A stretch of DNA of 64,000 nt from Ecdyonurus torrentis (GCA_949318235.1 OX439136.1:760681-824680); one strand, 5' to 3'. Shown: positions 1-10,708, numbered from the stretch's first letter. A program made the numbers and translations. Notes: generated from the letters alone by a model not told the origin.

Positions 1-214
1 AAAATGTCATAAAAGATGGCGGTTAAAAAGAATTGAGCTTCCACATTAAGCACTAAAAAAATATCAAGTAACATTCATATGGAGTGAAAACCTAACGGAC
101 GTAGACAGGTAAGCAAAGTTGACAAAGTATTGTTGCAACTTGTTTATAATGTAAAAAAACGAACCCTTGTACATGGTTTTAAATCTGGCGGATACTGACG
201 AGACGAACAAAGCT
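1..214. other. Unassigned AT-rich sequence
   Basis: I see no coding potential and no recognisable repeat here, apart from a short stretch near 150-175 that resembles the end of foldback family D (a run of A followed by cgaacccttgt). If the CTLD gene continues to the left, this would be intron. Confidence 0.3.
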
Positions 215-744
215 CAGGGGGAGCCCAGGCACAGAATTTCAAATAAGCCCCGCCTACAAACCACCCAGCTGATCAGTTTTGATGACGTCACTCTGGGACC
301 AAGTGCAATGTAAAAAAGGTCTATGAAACCCCTTTAATCTGGATTTACGCCAAAATACGTAATTTTGACAAGTTTTTCACCCCTACACAAAATATGTATT
401 GGTATTTCAGGCAATTAAATCTGGGGTTATCATATCGCTAGAGATAAATGTTACAATTTTATTCTCCAAAAAGCATTTAGTCACAACCAATATAATGGCA
501 ATCTGGTCCCAGAACTACGTCACACGCGCATGCGCAGAAGCACTTGCGCAAAGCGCAACCAAAATGAAGCTTTTTATGCACTCATCTATATAAATACATC
601 TTGAGCAAATCTGGAAACCCCCAGCTTTCTACCCATCGCTATCCCGCAAAACGACAGGTACTGACGGATAGCGACGGATGTTTGTGAATTGTGAACAGTT
701 CCATTTGTTTACATAAGCGCAGCTCCATCCATCGGTATCTGTAA

Positions 745-950
745 TATATCGATGCCTTCGCGTCAAAAGTGAGCATCTAAATCTTCCAGATTTCCGACAA
801 AACGACGATCTACACTTTCCGCCACCCAGCATCTGTAATGTTAAGCTTATGGCCGCTAGTTACTGCGCTGCTCAGAAAGTGTAGATAGTCGTTTTGTAGG
901 ATATCTGGAAATTGTAGATGCTCACTTTTGACACAGAGACATCGATATAC
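745..950. mobile_element. Family P foldback, copy 1
   Basis: An inverted repeat. It begins atatatcgatgcc and gcgtcaaaagtgagcatct and ends with the complement of these (agatgctcacttttgac, atcgatat). A related copy lies at 20697-20872. No coding content. Confidence 0.65.
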
Positions 951-1031
951 AGATTGCCACCAAACACATATATAATGACAATTGTGTAAATAGAGCATGC
1001 GCGATGCGCAGCAACATACCCAATTGCAATG

Positions 1032-1357
1032 TACAGTCGAAGACAAATAAAAGGTTACAATTTAAACTTGTTCCTCATTTCCGCGCCTTAAACTTTATGT
1101 TGAAACAAGATTTTTACCTTATATTCACGTTCCTTCAAAACATTTATATAAAACTCAATAGAGGTCGCCACTCTCGCTCAAGTAAATGAGTTAATTACCA
1201 ATCAACTGAGCGAGAGTGGCGACCTCTATTGAGTTTTATATAAATGTTTTGAAGGAACGTGAATATAAGGTAAAAATCTCGTTTCAACATAAAGTTTGAG
1301 GCGCGGAAATGAGGAACAAGTTTAAATTGTAACCTTTTATTTGTCTTCGACTGTACA
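1032..1357. mobile_element. Near-perfect 326-bp palindrome
   Basis: Arms of about 155-160 bp (1032-1187 and 1206-1357) are nearly identical in inverted orientation, with an 18-bp spacer. Ends are acagtcgaagacaaataaaa and its complement. Such a terminus flanked by TA would fit a Tc1/mariner-type foldback MITE. A single strand would fold into one long hairpin. Confidence 0.8.
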
Positions 1358-1418
1358 AGCTACTGTAATACAGAACGTAGATCAGCAGACTGGTGTTTAA
1401 ATTACACTCCCCACAACC

Positions 1419-1736
1419 TTAAAGTAATAGACCAGAGAAAAACATAAGCACTTATATCACAAAACACTTCATGGCATTTACATAAATAACATTAGTTTGT
1501 TTAAAAATACATCAGTTCGTTTTATGTAACCCGCACAACATTTTCATACTAATTTTTGTATGTTTCTGACGTCTTAAACATGATTTTTCTCGCAAATCGC
1601 ATACTTTACAGTATTTTCACGCTCTCTCGTGGGGCTATATTAACATTCTAGTAAAAATTGTCACCAGTTTTAAAGATACCATTTTGTGTTGATTCATTAA
1701 AAAGTACATGTTGTTTTATGTGGTCTATGGCTTTAA
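1419..1736 (+). mobile_element. Family A TTAA MITE, copy 1
   Basis: Starts ttaaagtaatagaccagag and ends tggtctatggctttaa. The ends are short inverted repeats bounded by TTAA, the target used by piggyBac-type transposases. The centre carries cacgctctctcgtggggct, shared by all family A copies in this window (1419, 7481, 16128, 30386, 44380, 44852, 50476, 56760, 62076). This copy has TGACGTCT instead of TGACGTCA in the middle. Confidence 0.8.
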
Positions 1737-2960
1737 GATGAGAACCTATTAGGTTCACCCAAGTACCCGTTCACAAAAACGCAAGTGAACGGCGTGATAT
1801 GTTTATATTAGCGCAGCTCGATACGTCGGTATCCGTCGCCATGCGCAGTAATGAAAATTTTTTTTGTTATGTGAAACAATAAAATTCTCGTAGTTTCCTT
1901 CAATATTCGATGTATCGAGCTTTCCCTATAATTGAATGACACTTACACAGTGGATGCTCACTTCCCATAGAGGACGTTACACGTTTAAAAAGTTAGTTCG
2001 TTTGCACCACCACTTCATTGGCAGCACCGTCGAAAAGTATATTGACGTCAGCCATGACGTCACAACAGCTCGATGTGACGTCAGCTGGAGGCCTTACGAA
2101 AAGCCGGAACGACTGGAATGAACGAGGAATGAACAGGGAATGAAACAAATTGGAACGATATTGATCCAGCTGATTAATGGCGCTTAACTTGAAAAGCAAG
2201 TACGTTTATCTTTATGATTTGGGGTTTATAATTGTGTTTTCTTAAACTTTATTGCTTGAATACGATTTATTGTGTCTTTAATGTTTATTTTGGCTCGTTT
2301 TTTGTTGTTTTAAGTGTTTCTAATAGCCTATTTTGATTATATTTTATTTAAACTATATGCCATAAATATTGCGCAATTTCTTGCGTCAATTTGTTTCATT
2401 CCCTGTTCATTCCAATCGTTCCGGCTTTTCGTAAGGCCTCCTGGGGGTTCAAGCCACACATTCGACGGTGCTGCTCTATGAGTGGTGCTGCAACAAACTA
2501 CCTTTTTTTGATTCACAAACGTTTAACGTCCTCTATGGGAAGTGAGCATCTAACAAGATGTATTTATATAGATGAGTGCATAAAAACCTTCATTTTGGTT
2601 GCACTTTGCGCAAGTGCTTCTGCGCATGCGCGTGTGACGTAGTTCTGGGACCAGATTGCCATTATATTGGCTGTGGCGAGATGCTTTTTGGACAGTAAAA
2701 TTGTAACATTTATCTCTAGCGATATGATAACCCCAGATTTAATTGCCTGAAATACCAATACATCTTTTGTTTAGGGGTGAAAAACTCGTCAAAGTTACGT
2801 ATTTTGGCGTAAATCCAGATTAAAGGGGTTTGATAGACCTTTTTTACATTGCACTTTGTCCCAGAGTGACGTCATCAAAACTGATCAGCTGGGTAGTTTG
2901 TGGCCGGAGCTTATTTAAAATTCTGCGCCTGGGCTCCCCCTGGACTGACACTGCACTTAC

Positions 2961-3187
2961 CTCACAAAGAAGTCTTCTATTCTCGTCACATGGTGTATCG
3001 TCAAAGTTTAATATTTGAAAGTCTCTTCCAATTCCCGCGCAAGCCTCAGCTTTATCATGGTTGTTAAGTGACTTCTCCATGTCCCACATGTCTGTGAGTA
3101 CCGGCTTGCCGCTGATACATGACACGAACGTTCTGTTTATATGCATATCTATGTACAGCAACGCCGTATAGTACGTATCTAAGTTTT
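2961..3187 (-). CDS. CTLD exon C2 (C-terminal half, module 2)
   Basis: Internal exon bounded by a tgtttcAG acceptor (3188-3189) and a strong GTAAGT donor (2955-2960). It starts with 2 nt that complete a Glu codon with the G left by exon B2, then has 75 codons and ends in phase 0. The peptide shows the second half of a C-type-lectin fold: SGKPVLTDMW, a SLNN where EPN/QPD usually sits, EACAGI, NFDDTPC near the usual WND site, and a closing RRLLCE. The cysteine spacing fits the family. Calcium-site residues are not canonical, so sugar binding is uncertain. The right end of the large foldback element lies 13 bp past the donor. The next exon is probably outside the window. Confidence 0.8.
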
Positions 3188-3209
3188 CTGAAACAAAATC
3201 TACAGTATA

Positions 3210-3265
3210 AGCATGCGAATGACGTCATATTTATTGCGCTTGGAGGCCATACTGGAGCATTGCTA
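3210..3265. mobile_element. Family B MITE fragment
   Basis: gaatgacgtcatatttattgcg followed by ggaggccatactggag matches the start of family B (full copies at 38166 and 62428). Only the first 55 bp remain, about 20 bp upstream of the exon C2 acceptor on the gene strand. Confidence 0.6.
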
Positions 3266-3277
3266 AGCAGTTGAGAG

Positions 3278-4115
3278 TACACTGAAAGCTCTCATAAATG
3301 TAACATCAAAGACGATGCCGCTTTTTAAGTAAAAGGGTAGAAATGCGTAGTCAGGTAAGAGCAGCGTTGCCACCTGCTCTTTTCTTGCTTTTGCTAAGTG
3401 AGAAAGTGATTGACATCTCACTTCAGATATCAAAACCTGCATATTATTTGTAACAGACACGAAATATTTTGCTATTGTGTCTTAAGGCGGTGGGGGACCG
3501 ACTTGGACCGGAAATCGCTAAAAGAAGAACTATATTTTCACAATAATTTTTTGTACATGATTTAATTCCAATAAAACAAACACTTTAATTTTCAAATAAA
3601 ATCAAGTAAATTTAAAATAAATTTTTTGATACCAAAAAAATTTTTAATGATATTTTTAATTGTAAAAAAGTTTCTAATTTGACTAAAATTTCCCGCTCAA
3701 ATTTAAATTTCCACATTTACATGTTATCTTTAAAGTGTAATAACTTAAATATTTGATCGTGTTTTCACATGTTTGACATAACTAAATTTTTAAGTAACAT
3801 TTCTTCTTTACTTTGTGTTATTTATTATTATTCGCAACCGTCCTAGTTTGCGAGATATCAGTCGGTCACCTACCCCCTTAAAAGCTTTTTTCACTTAAGT
3901 TATTAAGTTTTGTTATGTTGTTTTCATGCTCGCGAATACAAAGAACAATAAAAATAATGAAGTGAGATGTCAAAAGCAAGAAAAAGTGCTTTTAGCAAAA
4001 GCAAGAAAAGTGCAGGTGGCAACGCTGCTTTTACCTGACAACGCATTTCTAAGCTTTTCCTTGAAAAGCGGCATCGTCTTTAATGTTACATTTATGAGAA
4101 CATTCAGTGTACAAA
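3278..4115. mobile_element. Foldback arms around a family I MITE
   Basis: Bases 3278-3430 and about 3958-4115 are inverted copies (for example aacgatgccgc-type and caggtggcaacgctgc segments in opposite orientation). The spacer is occupied by the family I element at 3482-3881, so a foldback appears to have been hit by a second transposon. Short open frames here are mirror images of one another and not genes. Confidence 0.6.
3482..3881 (+). mobile_element. Family I TTAA MITE, copy 1
   Basis: Begins ttaaggcggtgggggaccga and ends gtcggtcacctacccccttaa: imperfect inverted ends bounded by TTAA, about 400 bp, very AT-rich inside. Other copies are at 28290-28699 (inverted) and 42475-42872. No TGACGTCA inside this family. 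Confidence 0.75.
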
Positions 4116-4342
4116 GTCAACAAAAACAACGCCTCTGCAGAGAAAAGATGATAACACGGTCACGCAGTGATAGCCTGGGGCGACTACACAGGGTGAGTAA
4201 CTTGCGAGCGCTGAGAGTGCTGACAAAACGTACCGTATCACCTCTATCAGCAGTGTCAGCACTTCACAGCGTTTACCGAAAAGACCTGAACGGGCAACAG
4301 CTGATGCCGAGAACCCCTGCTGGCTTCTGGAGGTGAATAGGT

Positions 4343-4574
4343 TAGAGAACAGAGAAGTGACATCCCAAAAAGTAAGGCAGACCCGCAACACTCATTTCTT
4401 TAAAATTGGCAACGATGCAGACGAAATTACTATAACGCTCTCTCTCATTGGCGCCTTGATTTGGTCACTTCTGGCCTCTGATTGGTGCTTCAAAACGCAA
4501 CGTTGCCAAGTCAAAAATGTTGAGTGTTGCAGTTTGCCTAAAACATGGGATGTCGCTTCTGTGTAAGTTCTCTA
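4343..4574 (+). mobile_element. Family H MITE, copy 1
   Basis: Ends are tagagaacagagaagtgaca and its imperfect complement (gatgtcgcttctgtg ... ttctcta). About 232 bp, with conserved interior motifs attggcaacg, cagacgaaatta and tctgattggtgc. Further copies are at 5222-5446 (opposite orientation) and 32584-32824. Confidence 0.75.
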
Positions 4575-4722
4575 TAATAAGTAAGGCACTCCACAGAGGT
4601 AGGGCGTAACGTATTTGCTAGCGCAAAGTATCCAGATTGCTCCAAAAACGTAGCGTATTTCCACAGCACTGCACAGCGATCTCATTGAAATACGGTACGC
4701 ACCCAGAGTCAGTTTAGGCCAC

Positions 4723-4977
4723 GGATATATAAACAGGATAGGAAGCTATTGTTGAAAAAAAGATCCCTTAATGATGTAATTCAAATTTTCGCCGCAAAAA
4801 TGCAAGAATACAAAATTACTTATAAAAGTGGCGCTGTAGTCTGTGTGTGAATTTTAAAATTCACACACAGACTACAGCGCCACTTACATTTTACATGTTG
4901 ATTGTTGCGGTGAAAATTTGAACTACATCAACAAGGGTTCGTTTTTAGTATAGGGCAATAACACAGGAGCTCACGAG
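4723..4977 (+). mobile_element. Family D foldback, copy 1
   Basis: About 255 bp centred on a perfect palindrome (cacacagactacagcgccac against its complement through a central aattttaaaatt). Starts ggatatataaacagg and ends ggagctcacgag. The same element occurs at about 24645, 29445 (inverted) and 41595. It lies between two opposed family H copies. Confidence 0.8.
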
Positions 4978-5221
4978 CCTGGTTTAGGCATTAACAATTT
5001 ACAACAAAATATTTATAATTCCTTCCAAAAATCGCAATTATTAAAAAAAAATCATTTAAATACTTAACAAGTATTGATATTTCCAATTTTATGACTATTG
5101 AGGGATCAATTTGTTTCTATTTTGACTCATTTCTCTGAACAGCTGACTATTTTAATGCGCCATCCCTCACAGATTTCAATTTCAAATGTTTTCAAAAGAT
5201 GTTTATATTGGTCACTATTAA

Positions 5222-5446
5222 CTAGAAAATTTAACACAGAAGCGACATCCCAATGTTTTAGGCAATTTTTGACTTGGCAACGTTGCATTATGTAGCACCA
5301 ATCAGAGGCCAGAGGTGGTCAAATCAAGGCACCAATGAGAGAGCGCGCTATAGTAATTTCGTCTGCCGCGTTGCCAATTTTAAAGAAATGAGTGTTGCGG
5401 GTTTGCCTAACTTTTTGGGATGTCACTTCTCTGTTAAAATTCTCTA
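5222..5446 (-). mobile_element. Family H MITE, copy 2 (inverted)
   Basis: Reverse-complement copy of the element at 4343-4574. The two copies bracket about 650 bp containing family D, giving a 1.1-kb composite with inverted ends. Confidence 0.75.
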
Positions 5447-5454
5447 CTATTAAC

Positions 5455-5695
5455 TCTGGAATTTTGAAAAACTTCATTTAAGCCAATTTTCTTTGAGGAA
5501 TCTCTTATTTTGATGTTATTGTTATTTTTCTCCCATACTTGAGATACTAATTCAACATATTTACAACATCAATGCTCCCAAAAATATTGCATTGTGGTTT
5601 TAAACTAACAAAATAAGTTATTTTCTTATGCCGCCCATGTTATTGAGTTACCCAACATGGCGTCGACTTTAACATGAATTAATAAACCCTATAGA
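5455..5695 (+). mobile_element. Family B MITE, 5'-truncated
   Basis: cttcatttaagccaattttc through aacatggcgtcgactttaac and a closing accctata match family B. The CRE-containing left end is missing. Confidence 0.6.
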
Positions 5696-6395
5696 AGGTG
5701 GAAAGAAAGATAAAGATAACGTAAGGCATCAACTGCGCATTTAGTGCGTCATCTGCAAGATTTAAATCTTTATTTCCAGTCTTGTAATCGTTACCTAAAT
5801 TTTCTATAACGTTAAGTTAATTTCATTTTGAACTATAACGTTAACCAAAATATTTCCCATACTATAACGTTAACGTTAATTTACGTTAACTATAACGTTA
5901 ACAGCTTTTTAAATTTTTGTTATATATTATTTTTAAGCAGGTACTATATTTAACCATTATTTCCTATACTTACAGATCATTCTTTAAAGTAGGGATCGGC
6001 GATATATAAAAAAGTATCGATACTTTTTATATCGGGTATTTTAAAAAGTACTAAATACTAATTAAATAATATCGAAGAAAAGTATCGATACTTCGATATA
6101 TCGCAAAAATATCGATGACTTCCAAAAACGCGATAAAAAAATTTTTAAGAGTAGGGATCGGCGATATATATCGATATATCGGACTACTCGATACATTTGC
6201 TTCGATAGTATTGATATTATCGATACTTTTTTGTGGCAATATATATCGATATATCGATACATAAATCCGACTATCGGTATTCGATACTTTTTGAAAAAAA
6301 AAATAGTAATTTATTTAAAATTTCAAATAGCAAGCCAGTTTTCGCGCGCTCTGTTGTACCAACAAATCAGCGCGTGCAGCTGGGAGGGCACTGTG

Positions 6396-6433
6396 TATAA
6401 AAGCGCACTGCCACTTGCTTTCCCAGCTCAGTC
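6396..6433 (+). promoter_or_regulatory. TATA plus arthropod-type initiator (left arm)
   Basis: tataaaag at 6396-6403 and TCAGTC at 6428-6433, whose A is 34 bp downstream of the TATA start. TCAGTC fits the arthropod Inr consensus TCAKTY. The spacing is slightly longer than the usual 30-31 bp. Transcription would run right, toward the matching promoter at 6859. No long open frame follows. Confidence 0.5.
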
Positions 6434-6821
6434 AGCTAGTAGATGTTGTGTATGAATCATCTCTATACTGTGCCTTGCCTTATGAGTTCTAGGTAAATTT
6501 GATACTATTTTGTAATAGTGCTCATGTCCCATACCCTCTTAACAATTTTTTTCGTTGTTTTTATCGCGTTTTTGGAAGTCATCGATAGTTTTCCGATATA
6601 TCGAAGTATCGATACTTTTCTTCGATATTATTTAATAAGTGTTTAGTACTTTTGAAAATACCCGATATAAAAAGTATCGATACTTTTCTATATATCGCCG
6701 ATCCCTATTTAAGAGGGTATGGGACATTAGCACTATTACAAAATAGTATCAAATTTACCTAGGATTCATCAGGCAAGGCACAGTATAGCTAGAGATGATT
6801 CATACACAACATCTACTAGCT

Positions 6822-6859
6822 GACTGAGCTGGGGAAGCAAGTGGCAGTGCGCTTTTATA
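6822..6859 (-). promoter_or_regulatory. TATA plus initiator (right arm, convergent)
   Basis: Mirror copy of the left-arm promoter: TATAAAAG on the minus strand from 6859 and TCAGTC at 6827-6822, with the same 34-bp spacing. It faces the other promoter, so transcripts from both would be complementary over the arms. Confidence 0.5.
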
Positions 6860-7368
6860 CACAGTGCCCTCCCAACTGCACGCGCTGATTCGTTGGTACA
6901 ACAGAGCGCGCGAAAACTGGCTTGCTATTTGAAATTTTAAATAAATTACTATGATTTTTTGTCAAAAAGTAAAGAAGTCAGTAAAAAATTTATTATTTGA
7001 AACGTAATGTTACAGTTATCGCTAAATTAACGTCTAATTTTGTTAATCTATAACTATAACGCTACTTTTTACAATGTTGTTAATCAATGTTATAGAAATA
7101 ACGAGTTAACGTTATAATTAACTTAACGTTAACAACTTTGCGTTAAACGACTACAAGACTGTTTAGTTCCGGTATTTTTCACGTTTCAATGGTGGGAAAA
7201 TATTTTCGTGTGTCATTTTTTTTTGGAAAAATTGAAATTTGACCGGAAATAGATCTCAGTGATCAGGAGACTTCTGAAAAGACGCACAAAATTTGGATGC
7301 CTTATGTTGGTAATTAGGTTGATATTTCAAATAAATTAATTAAAAAACATCGTAAATTGCGCACACAC

Positions 7369-7474
7369 CATTTTTAGCAAGTTGTTCAAAACATTTCAGT
7401 TGCTTGTAGTTATCGAAGGTTGCAGGTATCATGCCAAATTTACAGCACTCACGCCAAACATCAGTGAATTTAAA
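7369..7474 (-). CDS. CTLD exon B2 (N-terminal half, module 2)
   Basis: Exon of 106 bp (35 codons plus 1 nt). The acceptor is tttcAG at 7475-7476 and the donor is GTGTGT at 7363-7368. It enters in phase 0 and leaves in phase 1, the same as its paralogue B1. The peptide contains DVWRECCKFGMIPATFDN and then QLKCFEQLA. This is the CTLD helix-1 region, with the paired cysteines (ECC), the GM turn and the cysteine after a short helix. An ECC form of this segment is, from memory, common among invertebrate CTLDs. A family A MITE starts only 6 nt beyond the exon edge and supplies most of the 3' splice-site context. Confidence 0.78.
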
Positions 7475-7480
7475 CTGAAA

Positions 7481-7825
7481 TTAAAGGAATAGACCAGAGA
7501 AAAACATTAACATTTATATCACAAAACACTTGATGGGATTTACATAAATAACTTTAGTTTGTCTCAAAATTCAACAGAAGCCCCGTATAGCAGTGATTAG
7601 AACATTCAATTTATGCAACCCGCACAACATTTTCATACTAATATTTGCATTTTTCTGACGTCATAAACATTAATTTTTATACAAATTGCATACTTTACAG
7701 TTTTTTAACGCTCTCTCGTGGGGTTACATTAACATTTTGGTAAAAATTATCATCAGTTCTGAAGATCCCATTTTGTGTTTATTCATTAGAAAGCACATGT
7801 TGTTTTATGTGGTCTATGACTTTAA
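7481..7825 (+). mobile_element. Family A TTAA MITE next to a splice acceptor
   Basis: Complete copy with ttaaaggaatagaccagag and ggtctatgactttaa ends and a central ctgacgtcat. Its left TTAA touches the ctgaaa that forms the exon B2 acceptor. On the gene strand the MITE end reads ttctctggtctattcctttaa, a pyrimidine-rich lead-in to the AG. Confidence 0.85.
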
Positions 7826-7942
7826 GCCAAAATATTATTTAAATATAAAAATAACAACAATAATTATATTAAATATTGTTGTGCAATTTTAGCAGTCTTT
7901 TTTTCTTCTTTTTTTCTTTCAATGTATGCTCACACAAAAACA

Positions 7943-8100
7943 ATATATCGTCTGTATTGCGTCAAAATGTACCAAGTAAAATTATCACGAGCTCGTCCAA
8001 CATTCCATCTACATAGGGTTTACTGTGTCAGATAGAACGATTGGCGCGCTCGTGATAATTTCACTTGAAACAATAATTGGCCGCGATACAGACGATATAT
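7943..8100. mobile_element. Short foldback with atatatcgtctgt ends
   Basis: atatatcgtctgtattgcg at 7943 pairs with cgcgatacagacgatatat ending at 8100. Inside, aattatcacgagc pairs with gctcgtgataatt. About 158 bp, no coding content. Confidence 0.7.
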
Positions 8101-8242
8101 TTACAAACTTACATAAATATAGTCCCATGTCAAATCTCAAAATTAAAGTTTTAAATTAAATAATCAAATTAAAATTAACAAGCTGTATCTGAATTAACGG
8201 GTCAAATTTTGATGATATTGCTAGGAATTTTATTAAAAAAAA

Positions 8243-8431
8243 TTTGACAACGTTGCATTATGACTTGAGCGAATAAATTTGACAAAGTCGCATGTGATTT
8301 TAGTGAATGAATTTGACAACGTTGCATTATGACTTGAGCGAATAAATTTGACAAAGTCGCATGTGATTTTAGTGAATGAATTTGACAACGTTGCATGTGA
8401 CTTTAGTGAATAAATTTGACAAAGTCGCATG
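8243..8431 (+). repeat. 34-35 bp tandem repeat
   Basis: About six units beginning tttgacaacgttgcat or tttgacaaagtcgcatg alternate, giving a 69-bp dimer. One further unit (9766-9804) lies beyond the element at 8432-9765, so the array was split by that insertion. Confidence 0.75.
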
Positions 8432-9765
8432 TCGAGGTTGTCGCGAAAAAAATGTGTAACTCGTATTTTGTCAGGCGAAGCAAAATGTGTAAGTCGTTTT
8501 TTGTCACGCTAAGCAAAATGTGTAAGTCGTATTTTGTCACGCGTAGCAAAATGTCTATCTCGTTTTTTATCACGCGAAGCAAAATGTGTAACTCCACTTT
8601 TTGACAAATATGATTTTTTTAATGTTTTGAATTCTTTGAATTATGAACTTCCTTGAGTTCATTTTTTATTGTTTGAATCGATTTATTTATTATCGCATAT
8701 TTAGTTATAAATTTAATCGCTAGGTGGCACTTTTTTTATTTAAAAAATAATAGTTTTAAAAGAGAAGTATCAATGTTAAAGAGTTTTAAAACTTATAACT
8801 AACTAATTTTATTGCCCTCATAATTTCAAATTGTTTACTTATGAGCTGTATTCTATTTTTCTAAAATTATTAATTATTGAAAACAACGAGCCTGTATTTT
8901 CAATAATGACGTGATACATTTTTAAGAATTATGTAACCATAATTTTATTTTAGTTGTTTCTTTGTACAGTTGGTGTGCAAATTTTTCGAAAAACACGTGG
9001 GCGTGTTAGTGTGGATATGATTACGTAAAATTAAGAACAATGATAAAATTGATAAGAATAAGCCTATTTTTATTTAAATTTATGAAATTAAAATTATTAT
9101 TTATACAAATAATGCACTTTTTAGCTTACCTAGTATAAAGTTTTAATAAAAGAAAAGCAATATTACTCATAAATCATGCATTTTGTTTGCTATAATAATA
9201 TCTTGTAAAAATTTTGTTTGAAAAATTAATTAAGCATAAAAAATTAGGTTATTTAAAGGCGTAGAACACCTTGAACAAAAAAGTTGCGTAATATCCTAAC
9301 AAACCTGAAAATCAACGTTGATATGGCCGGAGTCATTGATTTCTAATTTATTTTCCATTCACAAAATGCCGCTGCCGGTCACTGACGTCACAGCTCCCCC
9401 GGTTTACTTGCGCGTGGACCAGGCGAGCTGTGACGTCAGTGACCGGCAGCGGCATTTTGTGAATGGAAAATAAATTAGAAATCAATGATTCCGGCCAAAT
9501 CAACGTTGATTTTTAGGTTTGTTAGGATATTACGCAACTTTTTTGTCCAAGGTGTTCTACGCCTTTAATATTTAAAACAATATAATATATAATATTTTTT
9601 TACAAAACGCTTCTCCTGTAAAATTTCTTATTTACGACTTACACATTTTGCTACGCGTGACAAAATACGAGATACACATTTTGCTTAGCGTGACAAAAAA
9701 CGACTTACACATTTTGCTTCACCTGACAAAATACGAGTTACACATTTTTTTCGCAACATTATCGA
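8432..9765. mobile_element. 1.3-kb element with repeat-built inverted ends
   Basis: The left arm (about 8436-8605) is built of ~39-bp units reading aaaatgtgtaagtcgt and ttttgtcacgcg. The right arm (9634-9764) is the inverted set. The middle is AT-rich and holds a family E palindrome at 9254-9570. The element sits inside the 34-bp tandem array. I see no transposase. Confidence 0.65.
9254..9570. mobile_element. Family E TTAA palindrome, copy 1
   Basis: Almost fully palindromic: ttaaaggcgtagaacacctt pairs with the closing aaggtgttctacgcctttaa. The centre has two TGACGTCA sites flanking ccggtttacttgcgcg. A second copy lies at 33830-34145. Confidence 0.8.
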
Positions 9766-10006
9766 TGTGATTTTAGTGAATAAATTTGACAACGTTGCAT
9801 GTGATGCTTACCTTATAGTTGTTGATGACTTTATATTTTTTGTTGCATCCAGTTGCCATATTTAACAAGTTACTTACGACGATGTCTGAGAAATTATATT
9901 TTCTAAATAAATAAATATCGTAAAAAAATTATGAGTAATTTTAGTTTATTGATTCAAAATTTTTAAGTAAACTTTGTTGCTGTTGTATACTGTTAATTGT
10001 TTCAAC

Positions 10007-10708
10007 TTTTCCTTCCTTCCTTCCTTCCTTCCTTCCTTCCTTCCTTCCTTCCTTCCTTCCTTCCTTCCTTCCTTCCTTCCTTCCTTCCTTCCTTCCTTCC
10101 TTCCTTCCTTCCTTCCTTCCTTCCTTCCTTCCTTCCTTCCTTCCTTCCTTCCTTCCTTCCTTCCTTCCTTCCTTCCTTCCTTCCTTCCTTCCTTCCTTCC
10201 TTCCTTCCTTCCTTCCTTCCTTCCTTCCTTCCTTCCTTCCTTCCTTCCTTCCTTCCTTCCTTCCTTCCTTCCTTCCTTCCTTCCTTCCTTCCTTCCTTCC
10301 TTCCTTCCTTCCTTCCTTCCTTCCTTCCTTCCTTCCTTCCTTCCTTCCTTCCTTCCTTCCTTCCTTCCTTCCTTCCTTCCTTCCTTCCTTCCTTCCTTCC
10401 TTCCTTCCTTCCTTCCTTCCTTCCTTCCTTCCTTCCTTCCTTCCTTCCTTCCTTCCTTCCTTCCTTCCTTCCTTCCTTCCTTCCTTCCTTCCTTCCTTCC
10501 TTCCTTCCTTCCTTCCTTCCTTCCTTCCTTCCTTCCTTCCTTCCTTCCTTCCTTCCTTCCTTCCTTCCTTCCTTCCTTCCTTCCTTCCTTCCTTCCTTCC
10601 TTCCTTCCTTCCTTCCTTCCTTCCTTCCTTCCTTCCTTCCTTCCTTCCTTCCTTCCTTCCTTCCTTCCTTCCTTCCTTCCTTCCTTCCTTCCTTCCTTCC
10701 TTTCTTCC
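10007..10708. repeat. (TTCC)n microsatellite, about 0.7 kb
   Basis: Around 172 uninterrupted TTCC units, nearly perfect. Long open frames of LPSF or KEGR across it come from the 12-nt reading period and are not genes. It is a pure pyrimidine/purine tract. Confidence 0.95.

Larger units (their letters stand above)
215..2942. mobile_element. Large interrupted foldback element
   Basis: The left end (cagggggagcccagg from 215) and the right end (its reverse complement, ending at 2942) are matching termini. Bases 215-605 are an inverted copy of about 2556-2942, and 1957-2160 are an inverted copy of about 2385-2555. The right arm is continuous. The left arm is split at about 605-1956 by later insertions: a family P foldback, a palindrome and a family A MITE. 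The arms carry several TGACGTCA sites. CAGGG...CCCTG termini recall DNA transposons, but I see no clear target duplication and no transposase. Confidence 0.75.
5777..7161. mobile_element. Non-autonomous hAT-like element with nested arms
   Basis: Ends are cagtcttgtaatcgtta at 5777 and the complement ...actacaagactg at 7161. The flanking 8 bp are tttatttc and tttagttc, a 7-of-8 match. CAG...CTG ends plus an 8-bp duplication are typical of hAT elements. Subterminal zones (5800-5930, 7010-7150) are packed with ataacgttaac repeats. The interior (5990-6960) holds a second inverted structure whose ends read tagggatcggcgatatat, with many atcgat motifs, and two arms (6300-6545, 6712-6960) that each carry a TATA/Inr promoter. 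No transposase frame is visible. Confidence 0.7.

Noticed and set aside
2391..2758. Short frames at 399-593 and 2564-2758 encoding the same peptide
   Set aside because: They are the two arms of the large foldback and not a gene pair.
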